A stretch of DNA of 64,000 nt from Janthinobacterium sp. ROICE36 (GCF_002869965.1 NZ_PEBS01000018.1:24990-88989); one strand, 5' to 3'. Shown: positions 18,127-26,301, counted from the first letter of the stretch. Program-made: numbers and translations. Notes: generated by a model from the sequence alone, not told the origin.

Positions 18127-19623
18127 TTAAAAATTCAGGCCGGGCGACAGCTTGACCGGCATTTCCAATACGCTGTTCTCGATCGAAGCGACCGGGTAGG
18201 CGCAGTAGTCGGCCGCGTAATAAGCGCTCGGACGATGGTTGCCCGACTTGCCGATACCGCCGAACGGCGCCGTGCTGGCCGCGCCCGTGGTGGGACGGTT
18301 CCAGTTGATGATGCCGGCGCGCGCGCGCGTTTGAAACGTTTGCCACAGGGCCGGGTCGTCGGACAGCAAGGCGGCGGCCAGGCCGAATTCGGTGGCGTTG
18401 GCCACCTTCAGGGCCGCGTTGAAATCGGCCACGCGGATCACTTGCAGCAGTGGGCCAAACCATTCTTCGTCGGGAATGCCGGCGGCGTTGGTGACGTCGA
18501 CGATGCCGGCCGTGACAAAGCCTGCCTCAGGATTCAACTGGCGCATCTGCAGCAGAGTGGTGCCGCCCTTGGCGACCATGTCCGCCTGCGCCTGCACCAG
18601 GCGCGCGGCCACGGCGGCCGACACTACTGGGCCCATGAAGGGCTGCGGTTGCGCATCGGACGCGCCGATGCCCAGTTTCGCGGCCACGTCCACCAGGCGC
18701 GCCACGAAGGCAGCCCCCGCAGCGTTATCTTGCACTACCAGACGGCGCGCGCAGGTGCAGCGCTGGCCAGCCGACACAAAGGCGGAGAAGATCGCGTGGT
18801 GCACGGCGGCATCCACGTCCTTCACATCCCACACCACCAGGGCGTTGTTGCCGCCCATTTCCAGCGCCAGCATCTTGCCCGGCTGGCCGCCGAACTGGCG
18901 GTGCAGGCTGATGCCCGTCTGGCACGAACCGGTAAACAGCACGCCGTCGAGGTGCGCATTCGCGCCCAAGGCCACGCCCGTGTCGCGCCCGCCGTTGACG
19001 AGGTTGACGACGCCATTCGGCAAGCCTGCCTGCTGCCACAGTTGCACGGTTTTCATCGCCGTGCGGGGCGCATATTCACTGGGCTTGAAAACGATGGTGT
19101 TACCGGCGATCAGGGCCGGCACGATGTGGCCGTTGGGCAGGTGGCCGGGGAAATTGTACGGGCCAAAGACGCCGAACACGCCGTGCGGGCGGTGGCGCAG
19201 CACGGCGTCGCCATCGGCGATCTTGCTTTGCGTGATGCCCGTGCGCGCCTTGTACGACTGCACCGAGATATCGATCTTGTTGGCCATGGTAGCCACTTCC
19301 GTGCGCGACTCCCACAACGGCTTACCCACTTCTTCCGAGATCAACAGCGCCAGCGCTTCCGCATGTTCCTTCAGCAGGTCGCGAAAGCGCACGCAGATGG
19401 CGATGCGCTCTTCGACGGGCGTATCGGCCCATGCGTCAAAGGCGGCACGGGCGGCCTGGCAAGCTTGCTCGACTTCGCTCTCCGTCGCTTCCAGGCTGGC
19501 CCAGGTCTGCTTGCCGTTCGACGGGTCGATGGTGAGCAGTTCCCGGCCCGTACCTGGCAGCCAGGCACCATTGATGAAGTTCGATGCTGCGGTAGAGGAA
19601 TGAAGGTCGGACGATTTAGACAT
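18127..19623 (-). CDS. aruD: Succinylglutamate-semialdehyde dehydrogenase (AstD/AruD)
   Basis: This aldehyde dehydrogenase oxidises N-succinylglutamate semialdehyde to N-succinylglutamate with NAD, the fourth pathway step. The 498-residue chain from the ATG at 19621-19623 has the ALDH catalytic set: Glu255 in LALEMGGNN and Cys289 in AGQRCTC, plus the GPYNFPGHLPNGH segment that marks AstD. The chosen ATG has GAGGAAG upstream and overlaps the end of aruG by eight bases, suggesting coupled translation. The open frame extends upstream to 19698 inside aruG, but that extension has no family match. Confidence 0.96.
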   Translation of the reverse strand: MSKSSDLHSSTAASNFINGAWLPGTGRELLTIDPSNGKQTWASLEATESEVEQACQAARAAFDAWADTPVEERIAICVRFRDLLKEHAEALALLISEEVGKPLWESRTEVATMANKIDISVQSYKARTGITQSKIADGDAVLRHRPHGVFGVFGPYNFPGHLPNGHIVPALIAGNTIVFKPSEYAPRTAMKTVQLWQQAGLPNGVVNLVNGGRDTGVALGANAHLDGVLFTGSCQTGISLHRQFGGQPGKMLALEMGGNNALVVWDVKDVDAAVHHAIFSAFVSAGQRCTCARRLVVQDNAAGAAFVARLVDVAAKLGIGASDAQPQPFMGPVVSAAVAARLVQAQADMVAKGGTTLLQMRQLNPEAGFVTAGIVDVTNAAGIPDEEWFGPLLQVIRVADFNAALKVANATEFGLAAALLSDDPALWQTFQTRARAGIINWNRPTTGAASTAPFGGIGKSGNHRPSAYYAADYCAYPVASIENSVLEMPVKLSPGLNF

Positions 19624-20668
19624 GGGGATGCTTCCTCGGGTTGAGTGACAATGTGCGCACGGTGTCGCCGTGATGGCAACGCAGCAGATGCAATTCATCG
19701 GCGTCCAGCGCGATCTTGCCGTTATGCGGATTGGCGCTGGTGACGATCATGCGGAAATCTTTCAGGTCGGTGTTCGACACCATGTACGGTTCGGCTTGCG
19801 CCGCATCGTCGCAGGTATCGGGTACAACGTCGGTGTCGAGCACGGCCGACATGCTGTCGCGCATGGCGCGCAGCTCGGAGACGCGCGCCTGCAGCACGGG
19901 ACCGGCGTCGAAAATGTCGACATAGCCTTCGAAGTGCAAGCCTTCCTGTTCCAGCAGGCGGCGCGCGGGCGCCGTGCTCAGATGCACCTTGCCGATGACT
20001 TCCTGCGCCTCGTCGGGCAGGTAGGCCACGTACATGGGCTGGCGCGGCATCAGTTCGGCGATGAAGGATTTCTTGCCCAGGCTCGTCAGGTCGTCGACGT
20101 GGTGGAAATCCATCTTGAAGAAGTGGCGGCCCAGGCCTTCATAAAACGGCGAGCTGCCGTCCGGCGCCTGGTAGCCGCGCATTTCGGCGATCAGCTTTTC
20201 CGTGAACAGGTGCGGGAACTGGGCGATGAACAGGAAGCGGCTTTTCGACAACAGCTTGCCGTTGTTGCCGCTGCGGTAGTCGGGGTGCAAAAACAGCGAG
20301 CACAGTTCCGTGCTGCCCGTCAGGTCGTTCGACAGGTACAGGGTTTCCATGCGCGTAAACACGTCGAGTTCGCGGCTGGAATGCACCAGGGTGCCGATGC
20401 GGTAGTTATAGAACGGCTCTTCCAGGCCCACGGCGCCCTTGATGGCGCACACGCCGGCCAGGCGGCCCGTATCCGTATCCTCCATGACGAACATGTAGTC
20501 GCGCTTTTCGGGCGCGATGGTTTCGGCGAACGAGGCGCAGGCGATGGCCAGGCGGTCGCCCAGCATTTTCATGTCCGGCTTGAGGGTGGTCATGCCGGTG
20601 CCGACCTGGCTGGCCAAGCCGTACAGGGCGTCCAGGTCAGAAGCGTTGATGGCGCGTACTACTAGCAT
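19616..20668 (-). CDS. aruG: Arginine N-succinyltransferase, beta subunit (AruG/AstA family)
   Basis: This enzyme transfers succinyl from succinyl-CoA to the alpha-amino group of arginine, the first pathway step. The 350-residue protein starts MLVVRAINASDLDALYGLA and carries the AstA landmarks: FHHVDDLTSLGKKSFIAELM, a LCSLFLHPDYR acceptor-domain segment, and FEGYVDIFDAGPVLQAR. It is paralogous to the gene immediately upstream. Two-gene AruF/AruG enzymes form heteromers in Pseudomonas. The start lies 13 bases after the aruF stop, and the end overlaps aruD by eight bases. Which copy is alpha and which is beta is assigned by gene order only. Confidence 0.93.
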   Translation of the reverse strand: MLVVRAINASDLDALYGLASQVGTGMTTLKPDMKMLGDRLAIACASFAETIAPEKRDYMFVMEDTDTGRLAGVCAIKGAVGLEEPFYNYRIGTLVHSSRELDVFTRMETLYLSNDLTGSTELCSLFLHPDYRSGNNGKLLSKSRFLFIAQFPHLFTEKLIAEMRGYQAPDGSSPFYEGLGRHFFKMDFHHVDDLTSLGKKSFIAELMPRQPMYVAYLPDEAQEVIGKVHLSTAPARRLLEQEGLHFEGYVDIFDAGPVLQARVSELRAMRDSMSAVLDTDVVPDTCDDAAQAEPYMVSNTDLKDFRMIVTSANPHNGKIALDADELHLLRCHHGDTVRTLSLNPRKHPHV

Positions 20669-20681
20669 ATTGTTCTCTCGG

Positions 20682-21713
20682 TTAGATGCGCACGCAGATG
20701 ACGCTGTCGCCTTCGGCCACGGCCAGCGCTTCAAACAGCTCGGCCGGCAAGCCGACGGTGTCCTGCGCTTCGAGCGCATCGCAGGTAAAGGTGACGGCGC
20801 GGAAGTTGCGCTCCGCGCCCGAAGCGACCGCGTAATGCACTTTCAGGCCCGTGCGGCTTGGCGTGACGCCTGCGACGACGCGGCGCGTGAGCGAACCCGT
20901 AAACGAGCGCAGCGCATGCTTGTGCGCCTGCAGGATCGGACCGCCATCGAAGATATCGATGTAATCGTCGGCTTCAAAGCCTTCTTCCGTCAGCAAATTG
21001 AAAGCCAGTTCACCGCTCGGGTGGATCTGGCCCATGGCCGCCTGCGCATCGCCCGGCAACAACGGCACGTACACGGGGTAATGCGGCATCAGTTCGACGA
21101 TCAGGGTGCGGTTGCGCGCGCCGCCGATGACTTTTTCGGCATCGAGAAAATCCATCTGGAAAAACTTGCGGCCCAGCGCATCCCAGAACGGCGACTGGCC
21201 ATTCCCATCGGTGATGCCGGCCAGCGGCACGAAGAAGCGGTCGCCGAAACGGTGCGGCGCCAGCACGGCAAACAGCAGCCGCGCGCGCGACAGCAAGGCC
21301 GCTTCCAGGCCAACCTGCTCCATATTGCGCACGTAAAAGCCGGACAGCTGCGAATACGCCGTCAGCTCCGAGCACAGGGTCAGCGCATGCACGCTGTGGC
21401 TGATGTTCAGGTCACGCGAGACTTGCTGGATGACGTCGTTGCGAAAGGAAAAATACGTGCCGTTCGAGCCGGCCGAGGCGAAGATGGCGGCGGTACCAAA
21501 GATGCTCTTGTCGAGCAGGGATTCAAGCACGAAGAGATATGACTCTTCGCTGGGGATGTCGACATGGGCGGCAAACGAGGCGATGGAGCGCTCGACGGAG
21601 GCGGCGATTTTTTCGCGCGTCTTCGGCAGGGTATGGACACCCGGCATGGTGACTGCGGCCAGCGCTTCGAGGGCGGCAATATCCGCAATTTCTACCGGAC
21701 GGACAACATACAT
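20682..21713 (-). CDS. aruF: Arginine/ornithine N-succinyltransferase, alpha subunit (AruF/AstA family)
   Basis: This is the second AstA-family subunit, 343 residues, starting MYVVRPVEIADIAALEALA. The family pattern is present: FQMDFLDAEKVIGG, LIVELMPHYPVYVPLLP and DDYIDIFDGGPILQAHK. In Pseudomonas, AruF and AruG together make the arginine/ornithine succinyltransferase, whereas Escherichia coli has a single AstA. The ATG at 21711-21713 has AAGGAG 6 bases upstream; the open frame continues to 21809 but without a ribosome site. It lies 104 bases after aruC and 13 bases before aruG. The 104-base spacer shows no clear terminator. Confidence 0.93.
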   Translation of the reverse strand: MYVVRPVEIADIAALEALAAVTMPGVHTLPKTREKIAASVERSIASFAAHVDIPSEESYLFVLESLLDKSIFGTAAIFASAGSNGTYFSFRNDVIQQVSRDLNISHSVHALTLCSELTAYSQLSGFYVRNMEQVGLEAALLSRARLLFAVLAPHRFGDRFFVPLAGITDGNGQSPFWDALGRKFFQMDFLDAEKVIGGARNRTLIVELMPHYPVYVPLLPGDAQAAMGQIHPSGELAFNLLTEEGFEADDYIDIFDGGPILQAHKHALRSFTGSLTRRVVAGVTPSRTGLKVHYAVASGAERNFRAVTFTCDALEAQDTVGLPAELFEALAVAEGDSVICVRI

Positions 21714-21817
21714 GGGTACTCCTTCAATGCAGACAATTCTTGGGCTGAAACCCGGGTAGAACCAAGCCGGCCCGCAGCAAAGCGGCGGGCCGGTGATAGT
21801 GCGGGGCAAGACTAGCT

Positions 21818-23059
21818 TCAGGCTTTCAGCAGGCCGTCGATGGCCACGCGCAGCAAACGTCCCGCTTCAGCGATCTGCTCGTCCGAAACGATCAGGGCCG
21901 GCGCCAGGCGCACCACGTCCATGCCAGCGATCAGCACCATCAATCCTTGCGCTTCGGCCGCTTTCTGGATGTCTTTCGCGCGGCCTTTGTAGGCATCGCT
22001 GACTACCAGGCCCAGCAGCAAACCGCTGCCGCGCACCACGGAGAACACTTGCGGGTAATCCGTGATCAAGCCTTGCAGCATGGCGATGGTGTTGACGCTC
22101 GCTTCTTTCACGCGCGCGAGGAACGCCGGCGTGTTAATCGTTTCGAGCACGCTCAAGGCCACGGTAGCGGCCAGCGGGTTGCCGCCGTAGGTGGTGCCGT
22201 GGGTGCCGACGGCCAGGGTTTGCGCCAGTTCTTCGGTGGTCAGCATGGCACCGATCGGGTAGCCGTTGCCCAGCGCCTTGGCGGCCGTCAGGATGTCCGG
22301 CGTGACGCCGTAGCCCATGTAGGCGAACAACGCGCCAGTGCGACCCATGCCGCACTGGACTTCGTCGAAAATCAGCAGGGCGCCCGTCTTGTCGCACAGG
22401 GCGCGCAGCTCTTTGAGGAACTCCGGATTGCCTGGCACCACGCCGCCTTCGCCTTGTACCGGCTCGACGATCACAGCGCACACGTCATCGCCGATGGCGG
22501 CGCGCGCCGCTTCGATGTCGTTGTAGGCGATGTGGTCGATCGACGGTGGCAGCGGCTCGAAGCCTTCCGTGTACTTGGCCTGGCCGCCGACGGAAACAGT
22601 AAACAGGGTGCGGCCATGGAAAGAGCTGAAGCACGAGATGATGCGCGACTTGTGCGCGCCAAACTTGGTATGCGCGTATTTGCGCGCCAGTTTCAAGGCC
22701 GCTTCGTTGGCTTCCGCGCCCGAGTTGCAGAAGAAGGCGCGGTCGGCGAAGGTCGCTTCCGTCAGGGCCAGGGCCAGGCGCAGCACGGGCTCGTTGGTGT
22801 AGCCGTTGCCCAAATGCCACAAATTATTGATTTGCTTGGTCAGCACGTCGACCAGCACCGGATGGCAGTGGCCCAGGCTGTTGACGGCGATGCCGGAGGT
22901 GAAATCGAGGTAATGCTTGCCGGTCTGGTCCCACAGATCCAGTCCGGAACCGCGCACGGGCACCATGGCTGCAGGGGCGTAGGTAGGAACGAGGACCTGG
23001 TCAAAGGTATCCCGGGTGACTGGACGAGCCGTTACGGTCGAATCAAGCTTGGCATTCAT
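21818..23059 (-). CDS. aruC: Succinylornithine/acetylornithine aminotransferase (AruC/AstC)
   Basis: This is a PLP-dependent class III aminotransferase of 413 residues. In this operon it should convert N-succinylornithine plus 2-oxoglutarate to succinylglutamate semialdehyde plus glutamate, the third step. The same enzyme class also serves as N-acetylornithine aminotransferase in biosynthesis. The PLP lysine is Lys261 in [13 protein letters not shown], with FDEVQ at 231-235 and [12 protein letters not shown] at about 112-123. It is the first gene of the operon. A 140-base upstream gap holds a -10 box and candidate ArgR half-sites. Confidence 0.95.
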   Translation of the reverse strand: MNAKLDSTVTARPVTRDTFDQVLVPTYAPAAMVPVRGSGLDLWDQTGKHYLDFTSGIAVNSLGHCHPVLVDVLTKQINNLWHLGNGYTNEPVLRLALALTEATFADRAFFCNSGAEANEAALKLARKYAHTKFGAHKSRIISCFSSFHGRTLFTVSVGGQAKYTEGFEPLPPSIDHIAYNDIEAARAAIGDDVCAVIVEPVQGEGGVVPGNPEFLKELRALCDKTGALLIFDEVQCGMGRTGALFAYMGYGVTPDILTAAKALGNGYPIGAMLTTEELAQTLAVGTHGTTYGGNPLAATVALSVLETINTPAFLARVKEASVNTIAMLQGLITDYPQVFSVVRGSGLLLGLVVSDAYKGRAKDIQKAAEAQGLMVLIAGMDVVRLAPALIVSDEQIAEAGRLLRVAIDGLLKA

Positions 23060-23118
23060 AGCATTTCCCCATCAATATGTTAGGTACTCCGCAGCTACGA
23101 CAGCTACGTGTGTACTGC

Positions 23119-23183
23119 ATTATAAAAAGCGGGATGCTAAAACTCTTTTGAATCTGCGACAAGGATTTTCACAATTCATCACA
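23119..23183 (-). promoter_or_regulatory. aruC promoter with candidate ArgR half-sites
   Basis: On the minus strand a perfect TATAAT (23119-23124) has a poor -35 (AAGAGT at 23142-23147). Overlapping that -35 is TGTCGC-N8-AA at 23146-23161. A degenerate copy, TGTGAT-N8-AA, lies 22 bases further upstream at 23168-23183. TGTCGC-N8-AA in tandem is, as I recall, the half-site of the AraC-type ArgR of Pseudomonas. A missing -35 replaced by an activator site fits positive control by the ArgR encoded just upstream. Confidence 0.55.
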
Positions 23184-23199
23184 GCTGCCTTGACACCGG

Positions 23200-24144
23200 C
23201 TAGGCCGGCGGCATCAGCTTGCGCTGCCGCTCTTCGCGGGGGGTATTGCCAAACAGGGTGCCAAACGCCGTGGAAAAGTGCGAACCGGAGGAAAAGCCGC
23301 ACATCAGGCCAACTTGCACGATGGAATAATGCGTATCAAGCAACAGTTGCCGTGAGCGCTGCAGACGTAGCTCCAGATAATAGCGCGACGGCAAGCTGCC
23401 CAGGTATTGCTTGAAGAGGCGCTCGAGCTGGCGCCGCGACAGGCCCACCAGGCTGGCGATGTCATCGGTCGACAGCGGCTCCTCGATATTGGCCTCCATC
23501 AAGGTGACCGCTTCGGACAATTTCGGCTGCAGCACGCCGAAACGCGCCTGCAAGGCCACGCGCTGGCGTTCTTCCTTGCCGCGCACCTTGTCCACGCACA
23601 AGGCTTCCTTGACGAGCGCCTGTACGTCGGCGCCAAAGATGGTCTCGATCAGGGTCAGCGAAAAATCGATGCTGGCCGCACCGCCGCAGCAGGTAAGGTG
23701 CGGACCATCGATGTCGAACAGGTGCGGCGTCAGGATGGCGCGTTCGGCCTTCGCCTCCGCATCGGCGTACAGGGCCCACGGCAAGGCGATGCGCACGCCA
23801 TCCATGACGCCCGCATCGGCCAGCCATAGCACCGCCGCGCCCACGCCACCCCAGAACGGCGCCGAACGGCAGCGCTCGATCACGGCCCGGCACAGTTCGG
23901 CGCGCAGCGGCGCCTCCGTTTCATCGGCCACCAGCAGCGCGATATGCCAGTTGCCGCCCTGCTGGGCGACTTGCTCGGGCGTGCGCACGTCCAGTTGCAG
24001 GGCGTCCGGCCCCAGCGCCCGCGCGCACAGACGCAGCGGCTGCACCAGGCCGGCCCAGGTAATCGACTCGGCATCGCCGGCATGGACCAGCAGCAAACGC
24101 AGCGGTTTGTCGAGGCCGATACGGGAAAGATTAGCGAAAGACAT
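23200..24144 (-). CDS. argR: AraC/XylS-type arginine regulator (ArgR, GATase1-like N-domain)
   Basis: This 314-residue transcription factor has an N-terminal DJ-1/PfpI (GATase1-like) domain at about residues 10-190 and a C-terminal AraC double helix-turn-helix at about 220-310. The latter shows LSTDDIASLVGLSRRQLERLFKQYLG and CGFSSGSHFSTAFGTLFG. This is the architecture of Pseudomonas aeruginosa ArgR, the arginine-responsive activator of aru genes, and it is unrelated to the Escherichia coli ArgR repressor. Position supports the call: aruC begins 140 bases downstream on the same strand. The ATG at 24142-24144 has only a weak ribosome site. The frame is open to 24237, but those residues look non-coding. 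Confidence 0.85.
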   Translation of the reverse strand: MSFANLSRIGLDKPLRLLLVHAGDAESITWAGLVQPLRLCARALGPDALQLDVRTPEQVAQQGGNWHIALLVADETEAPLRAELCRAVIERCRSAPFWGGVGAAVLWLADAGVMDGVRIALPWALYADAEAKAERAILTPHLFDIDGPHLTCCGGAASIDFSLTLIETIFGADVQALVKEALCVDKVRGKEERQRVALQARFGVLQPKLSEAVTLMEANIEEPLSTDDIASLVGLSRRQLERLFKQYLGSLPSRYYLELRLQRSRQLLLDTHYSIVQVGLMCGFSSGSHFSTAFGTLFGNTPREERQRKLMPPA

Positions 24145-24262
24145 CGGCGAGGCGAACCTGGGACAAGGGCTGAGTTGCCCACATGATACCGGAGTTAAGC
24201 CCCATCCAGACCCGCATGCAACAGCGGGGCATGACACGGCGGAAAAAAGCGGGATGGAAGGA

Positions 24263-24268
24263 TATAAT
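24263..24268 (+). promoter_or_regulatory. -10 box close to the MarR gene start
   Basis: A perfect TATAAT ends 8 bases before the ATG at 24277, so the predicted transcript starts at about 24274-24277 with almost no leader. No good -35 is present at the expected distance. A purine-rich AAGGA lies 14 bases from the ATG, which is too far for a normal ribosome site and would be outside such a transcript. Confidence 0.45.
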
Positions 24269-24276
24269 CACACCCC

Positions 24277-24711
24277 ATGGGTGAACGATATTTAAAAAGT
24301 ATCCGGCTGCTGGCCGAATGCATGCAAGGCTTCGAGCGGTTTTCTAGCGACTTCGTGCGCCAGTACGGCTTGACGCATGCGCAGTTCGACATCATTGCCA
24401 CGCTCGGCAACACCTGTGGCATGTCCTACAAGGAACTGGGCCAGAAAACCCTGATTACCAAGGGTACCTTGACGGGTGTGGTAGACCGGCTGGAGCAAAA
24501 GGGGCTGGTGGTCCGCGAACGTTGCACGAAAGACAAGCGCTCCTACTTCGTGCGCTTGAGTTGCGAGGGTGAACAGGTGTTCCATGAGGTGTTCCCCAAG
24601 CTGACAAAGCAGGGCCAGCGCCTGTTTGACGGCTATACCGACGACGACTTCATGCGCTTGGAAACCACCTTGGCAAACCTGAAACACGCCATCGCCAACG
24701 GCCACAGTTGA
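24277..24711 (+). CDS. MarR-family transcriptional regulator
   Basis: This is a winged helix-turn-helix protein of 144 residues. The DNA-binding domain at about residues 32-100 shows LTHAQFDIIATLGN, then MSYKELGQKTLITKGTLTGVVDRLEQKGLVVRE as recognition helix and wing lead-in, and DKRSYFVRLS for the wing. Flanking helices would form the dimer interface. The ligand and target genes are not evident. A hypothetical gene follows 45 bases downstream on the same strand and may be cotranscribed. It is divergent from argR, with 132 bases between the two starts. The mRNA is possibly leaderless. Confidence 0.88.
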   Translation: MGERYLKSIRLLAECMQGFERFSSDFVRQYGLTHAQFDIIATLGNTCGMSYKELGQKTLITKGTLTGVVDRLEQKGLVVRERCTKDKRSYFVRLSCEGEQVFHEVFPKLTKQGQRLFDGYTDDDFMRLETTLANLKHAIANGHS

Positions 24712-24756
24712 CAATTCACCAAGCACAGACATTCAAACAAGACAAAGGAAACCAAG

Positions 24757-25041
24757 TTGAAAACCACACTGCTCGACGGCAAAAAGCCCGCTCATTTCGA
24801 TAAACACATCATCGGCAACCTGCTGCTCAACGCCAGCACGCCGGAACTGGTACGCCAGGAAAAACTGATCATCGGCGTGCGCAACGAAGACGGCGAAATC
24901 TACCGCCTGATCGGCGCCACCAAGCACAACAGCTTCATGAATGCCGTCGAGGAACTCTTCGACCTGGGCTTGACGGATGAGCTGGAAGACAGCGACGAGC
25001 TGGTTGAAGGCTGCGACGCGATATTTAGTGAATCTGACTGA
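24757..25041 (+). CDS. Conserved-looking hypothetical protein, TTG start
   Basis: This small acidic protein of 94 residues starts at TTG (24757-24759) with AAAGGAAA a few bases upstream. The next in-frame ATG would remove two-thirds of the protein. It has no signal peptide, membrane segment or cysteines. The sequence has a mixed alpha/beta look (LIIGVRNEDGEIYRLIG) and an Asp/Glu-rich C-terminus (LTDELEDSDELVEG). I do not recognise a domain. The ribosome site, the terminator 20 bases after the stop and the placement behind the MarR gene make it a credible gene, perhaps the regulator's partner. Confidence 0.7.
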   Translation: MKTTLLDGKKPAHFDKHIIGNLLLNASTPELVRQEKLIIGVRNEDGEIYRLIGATKHNSFMNAVEELFDLGLTDELEDSDELVEGCDAIFSESD

Positions 25042-25060
25042 TAGCGCTCGCATAATCCAA

Positions 25061-25097
25061 AAAGGGCATGCCGCTGATCCAGTGGCCTGCCCTTTTT
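25061..25097 (+). terminator. Intrinsic terminator after the TTG-start gene
   Basis: A 10-bp stem (AAAAAGGGCA at 25061-25070 with TGCCCTTTTT at 25088-25097) has further partial pairing inside and ends in five T. It closes the MarR plus hypothetical unit. Confidence 0.8.
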
Positions 25098-25160
25098 CCG
25101 TTTACGGGGGTTTACTTGCTTTTTACTCGCTTGTTTGCGAAAAGATCACGGTTAAAAAGT

Positions 25161-25188
25161 TCCGTACGGAAATATTGCGAGTATAATT
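25161..25188 (+). promoter_or_regulatory. HDOD-gene promoter with perfect 12-bp palindrome
   Basis: A perfect TATAAT at 25183-25188 ends six bases before the ATG at 25195. The perfect palindrome TTCCGTACGGAA at 25161-25172 covers the expected -35 position and part of the spacer, and the -35 itself is poor. This is the geometry of an operator, bound by an unknown dimeric regulator. The predicted start of transcription coincides with the start codon. Confidence 0.5.
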
Positions 25189-25194
25189 TTTTCA

Positions 25195-26040
25195 ATGAAC
25201 AGACTCGACGCCTTTAAAAGCATCGCCGCACAAGCCGCTCGTGGCGAGCTGACCTTTCCTGCCAATGTGAACGCTTCGCTCAAGCTGCAAGAGGCGCTGG
25301 CCGATCCCGACTGCCATATCGAGGCCGCTGCCAAGCTGGTGCAAGCCGACCCGCTGCTGGCCGCGCGCACGGTGGCCATCGCCAATTCGGTGGCGTTCAA
25401 CCGGTCCGGCAATGAAATCACCAGCGTGCGCAATGCCGTGCAACGGCTCGGCGTGCGTACCCTGCAGTCGGTGGTAGCGTCGCTGATCGTGCGCCAGCTG
25501 GGCAGCACCATTACCGATCCCATGCTGCAGGCGAAGGCCAAGCAGTTGTGGGAACATACGGCCCACGTGGCGGCCCTGTCGCAGGTACTGGCTCGCCGCG
25601 TCACCAGGGTGGACCCCGATACGGCCCTGTTTGCCGGCATCATGCATGAAGTGGGTGGCTTTTATCTGCTGTCACGCGCAGCCGAATTCCCCGGCATCCT
25701 CGACGGTGAACCGCAGGACTGGGTGGAACATGGCGAACAAGCCATCGGCCATGGCGTATTGACCAAACTGAAGGTGCCGGAAGCGGTGATGGGCGCCATC
25801 GCTGCGTTGTGGGAAGGCTTGCGCGCCATCCCGCCAGAATCGCTGGGCGACACGCTGCTGCTGGCGAATGACCTGGCGCCGGTGGCCTCGCCCCTCAACG
25901 AAAGCCCGGCCGCCATCGCCGTGCGGGCCGCCCGCGCTGCCGGCAGCATCGACTGCGTGATCGGCGATGCGACCCTGTCGAGCATCATGGAAGAATCGGA
26001 CGATGAAGTGCAGTCGCTGCTGAAGGTGCTCGTGCATTAA
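25195..26040 (+). CDS. HDOD-domain signalling protein
   Basis: This cytosolic protein of 281 residues consists mainly of an HDOD domain, a catalytically degenerate relative of HD phosphohydrolases. Family hallmarks are LTFPANVNASLKLQEAL, a QADPLLAARTVAIANSVAF segment, and NAVQRLGVRTLQSVVASL. The later GIMHEVGGFYLL takes the place of the HD motif in HD-GYP proteins. HDOD proteins take part in signalling, motility or cell-cycle control through protein contacts. No fused GGDEF, EAL or receiver domain is present. The ATG follows a -10 box by six bases with no ribosome site, so leaderless translation is likely. The stop codon interlocks with that of a small convergent gene. Confidence 0.85.
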   Translation: MNRLDAFKSIAAQAARGELTFPANVNASLKLQEALADPDCHIEAAAKLVQADPLLAARTVAIANSVAFNRSGNEITSVRNAVQRLGVRTLQSVVASLIVRQLGSTITDPMLQAKAKQLWEHTAHVAALSQVLARRVTRVDPDTALFAGIMHEVGGFYLLSRAAEFPGILDGEPQDWVEHGEQAIGHGVLTKLKVPEAVMGAIAALWEGLRAIPPESLGDTLLLANDLAPVASPLNESPAAIAVRAARAAGSIDCVIGDATLSSIMEESDDEVQSLLKVLVH

Positions 26041-26210
26041 TCCTGTTTTTCCGGCACCGGCGGCATGATCGGCACGCCTGGCGCCGGCTTCGGCACGTCG
26101 ACGATCAGCACATGCTTGTCCATGGCCTGCGTTCCCTGCTTCTGCTGGGCAACTTGTTTGGCGACCGCCTGGGTACTCAAGAGTGGCTTCGGATGGCGTG
26201 GCATGAACAT
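26037..26210 (-). CDS. Small hypothetical protein, Pro-rich C-terminus
   Basis: This is a 57-residue open frame starting at ATG 26208-26210, with AGCAGGT a few bases upstream. An alternative start two codons later gives MPRHPKPLLSTQAVAK. The N-terminal half is basic and Gln-rich (AKQVAQQKQGTQAMD). The C-terminus is proline-rich (KPAPGVPIMPPVPEKQD). There is no membrane segment or known domain. Support comes from the ribosome site and from a stop codon interlocked with the HDOD stop over four bases, a pattern seen at other convergent pairs here. It could still be a chance frame. Confidence 0.4.
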   Translation of the reverse strand: MFMPRHPKPLLSTQAVAKQVAQQKQGTQAMDKHVLIVDVPKPAPGVPIMPPVPEKQD

Positions 26211-26277
26211 GGCGTACCTGCTTGCAGTGGGAGACGCCGCATATGTGCAGCGATGACCCAATTATCAAGCTCCAGAC

Positions 26278-26301
26278 AAAAAAAACCCGCTCGAAAGCGG
26301 G
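26278..26301 (-). terminator. Intrinsic terminator downstream of the GST gene
   Basis: On the minus strand a short stem CCCGCT/AGCGGG (26286-26291 and 26296-26301, loop of four) is followed by eight T. It lies about 95 bases after the stop of the glutathione transferase gene, the nearest minus-strand gene reading toward it. Confidence 0.75.

Noticed and set aside
16834..19644. 936-residue plus-strand open frame
   Set aside because: It lies antisense to aruB and aruD, which have clear families and motifs. The translation is His/Arg/Gln-rich without any domain, as expected for an antisense frame in GC-rich coding DNA.
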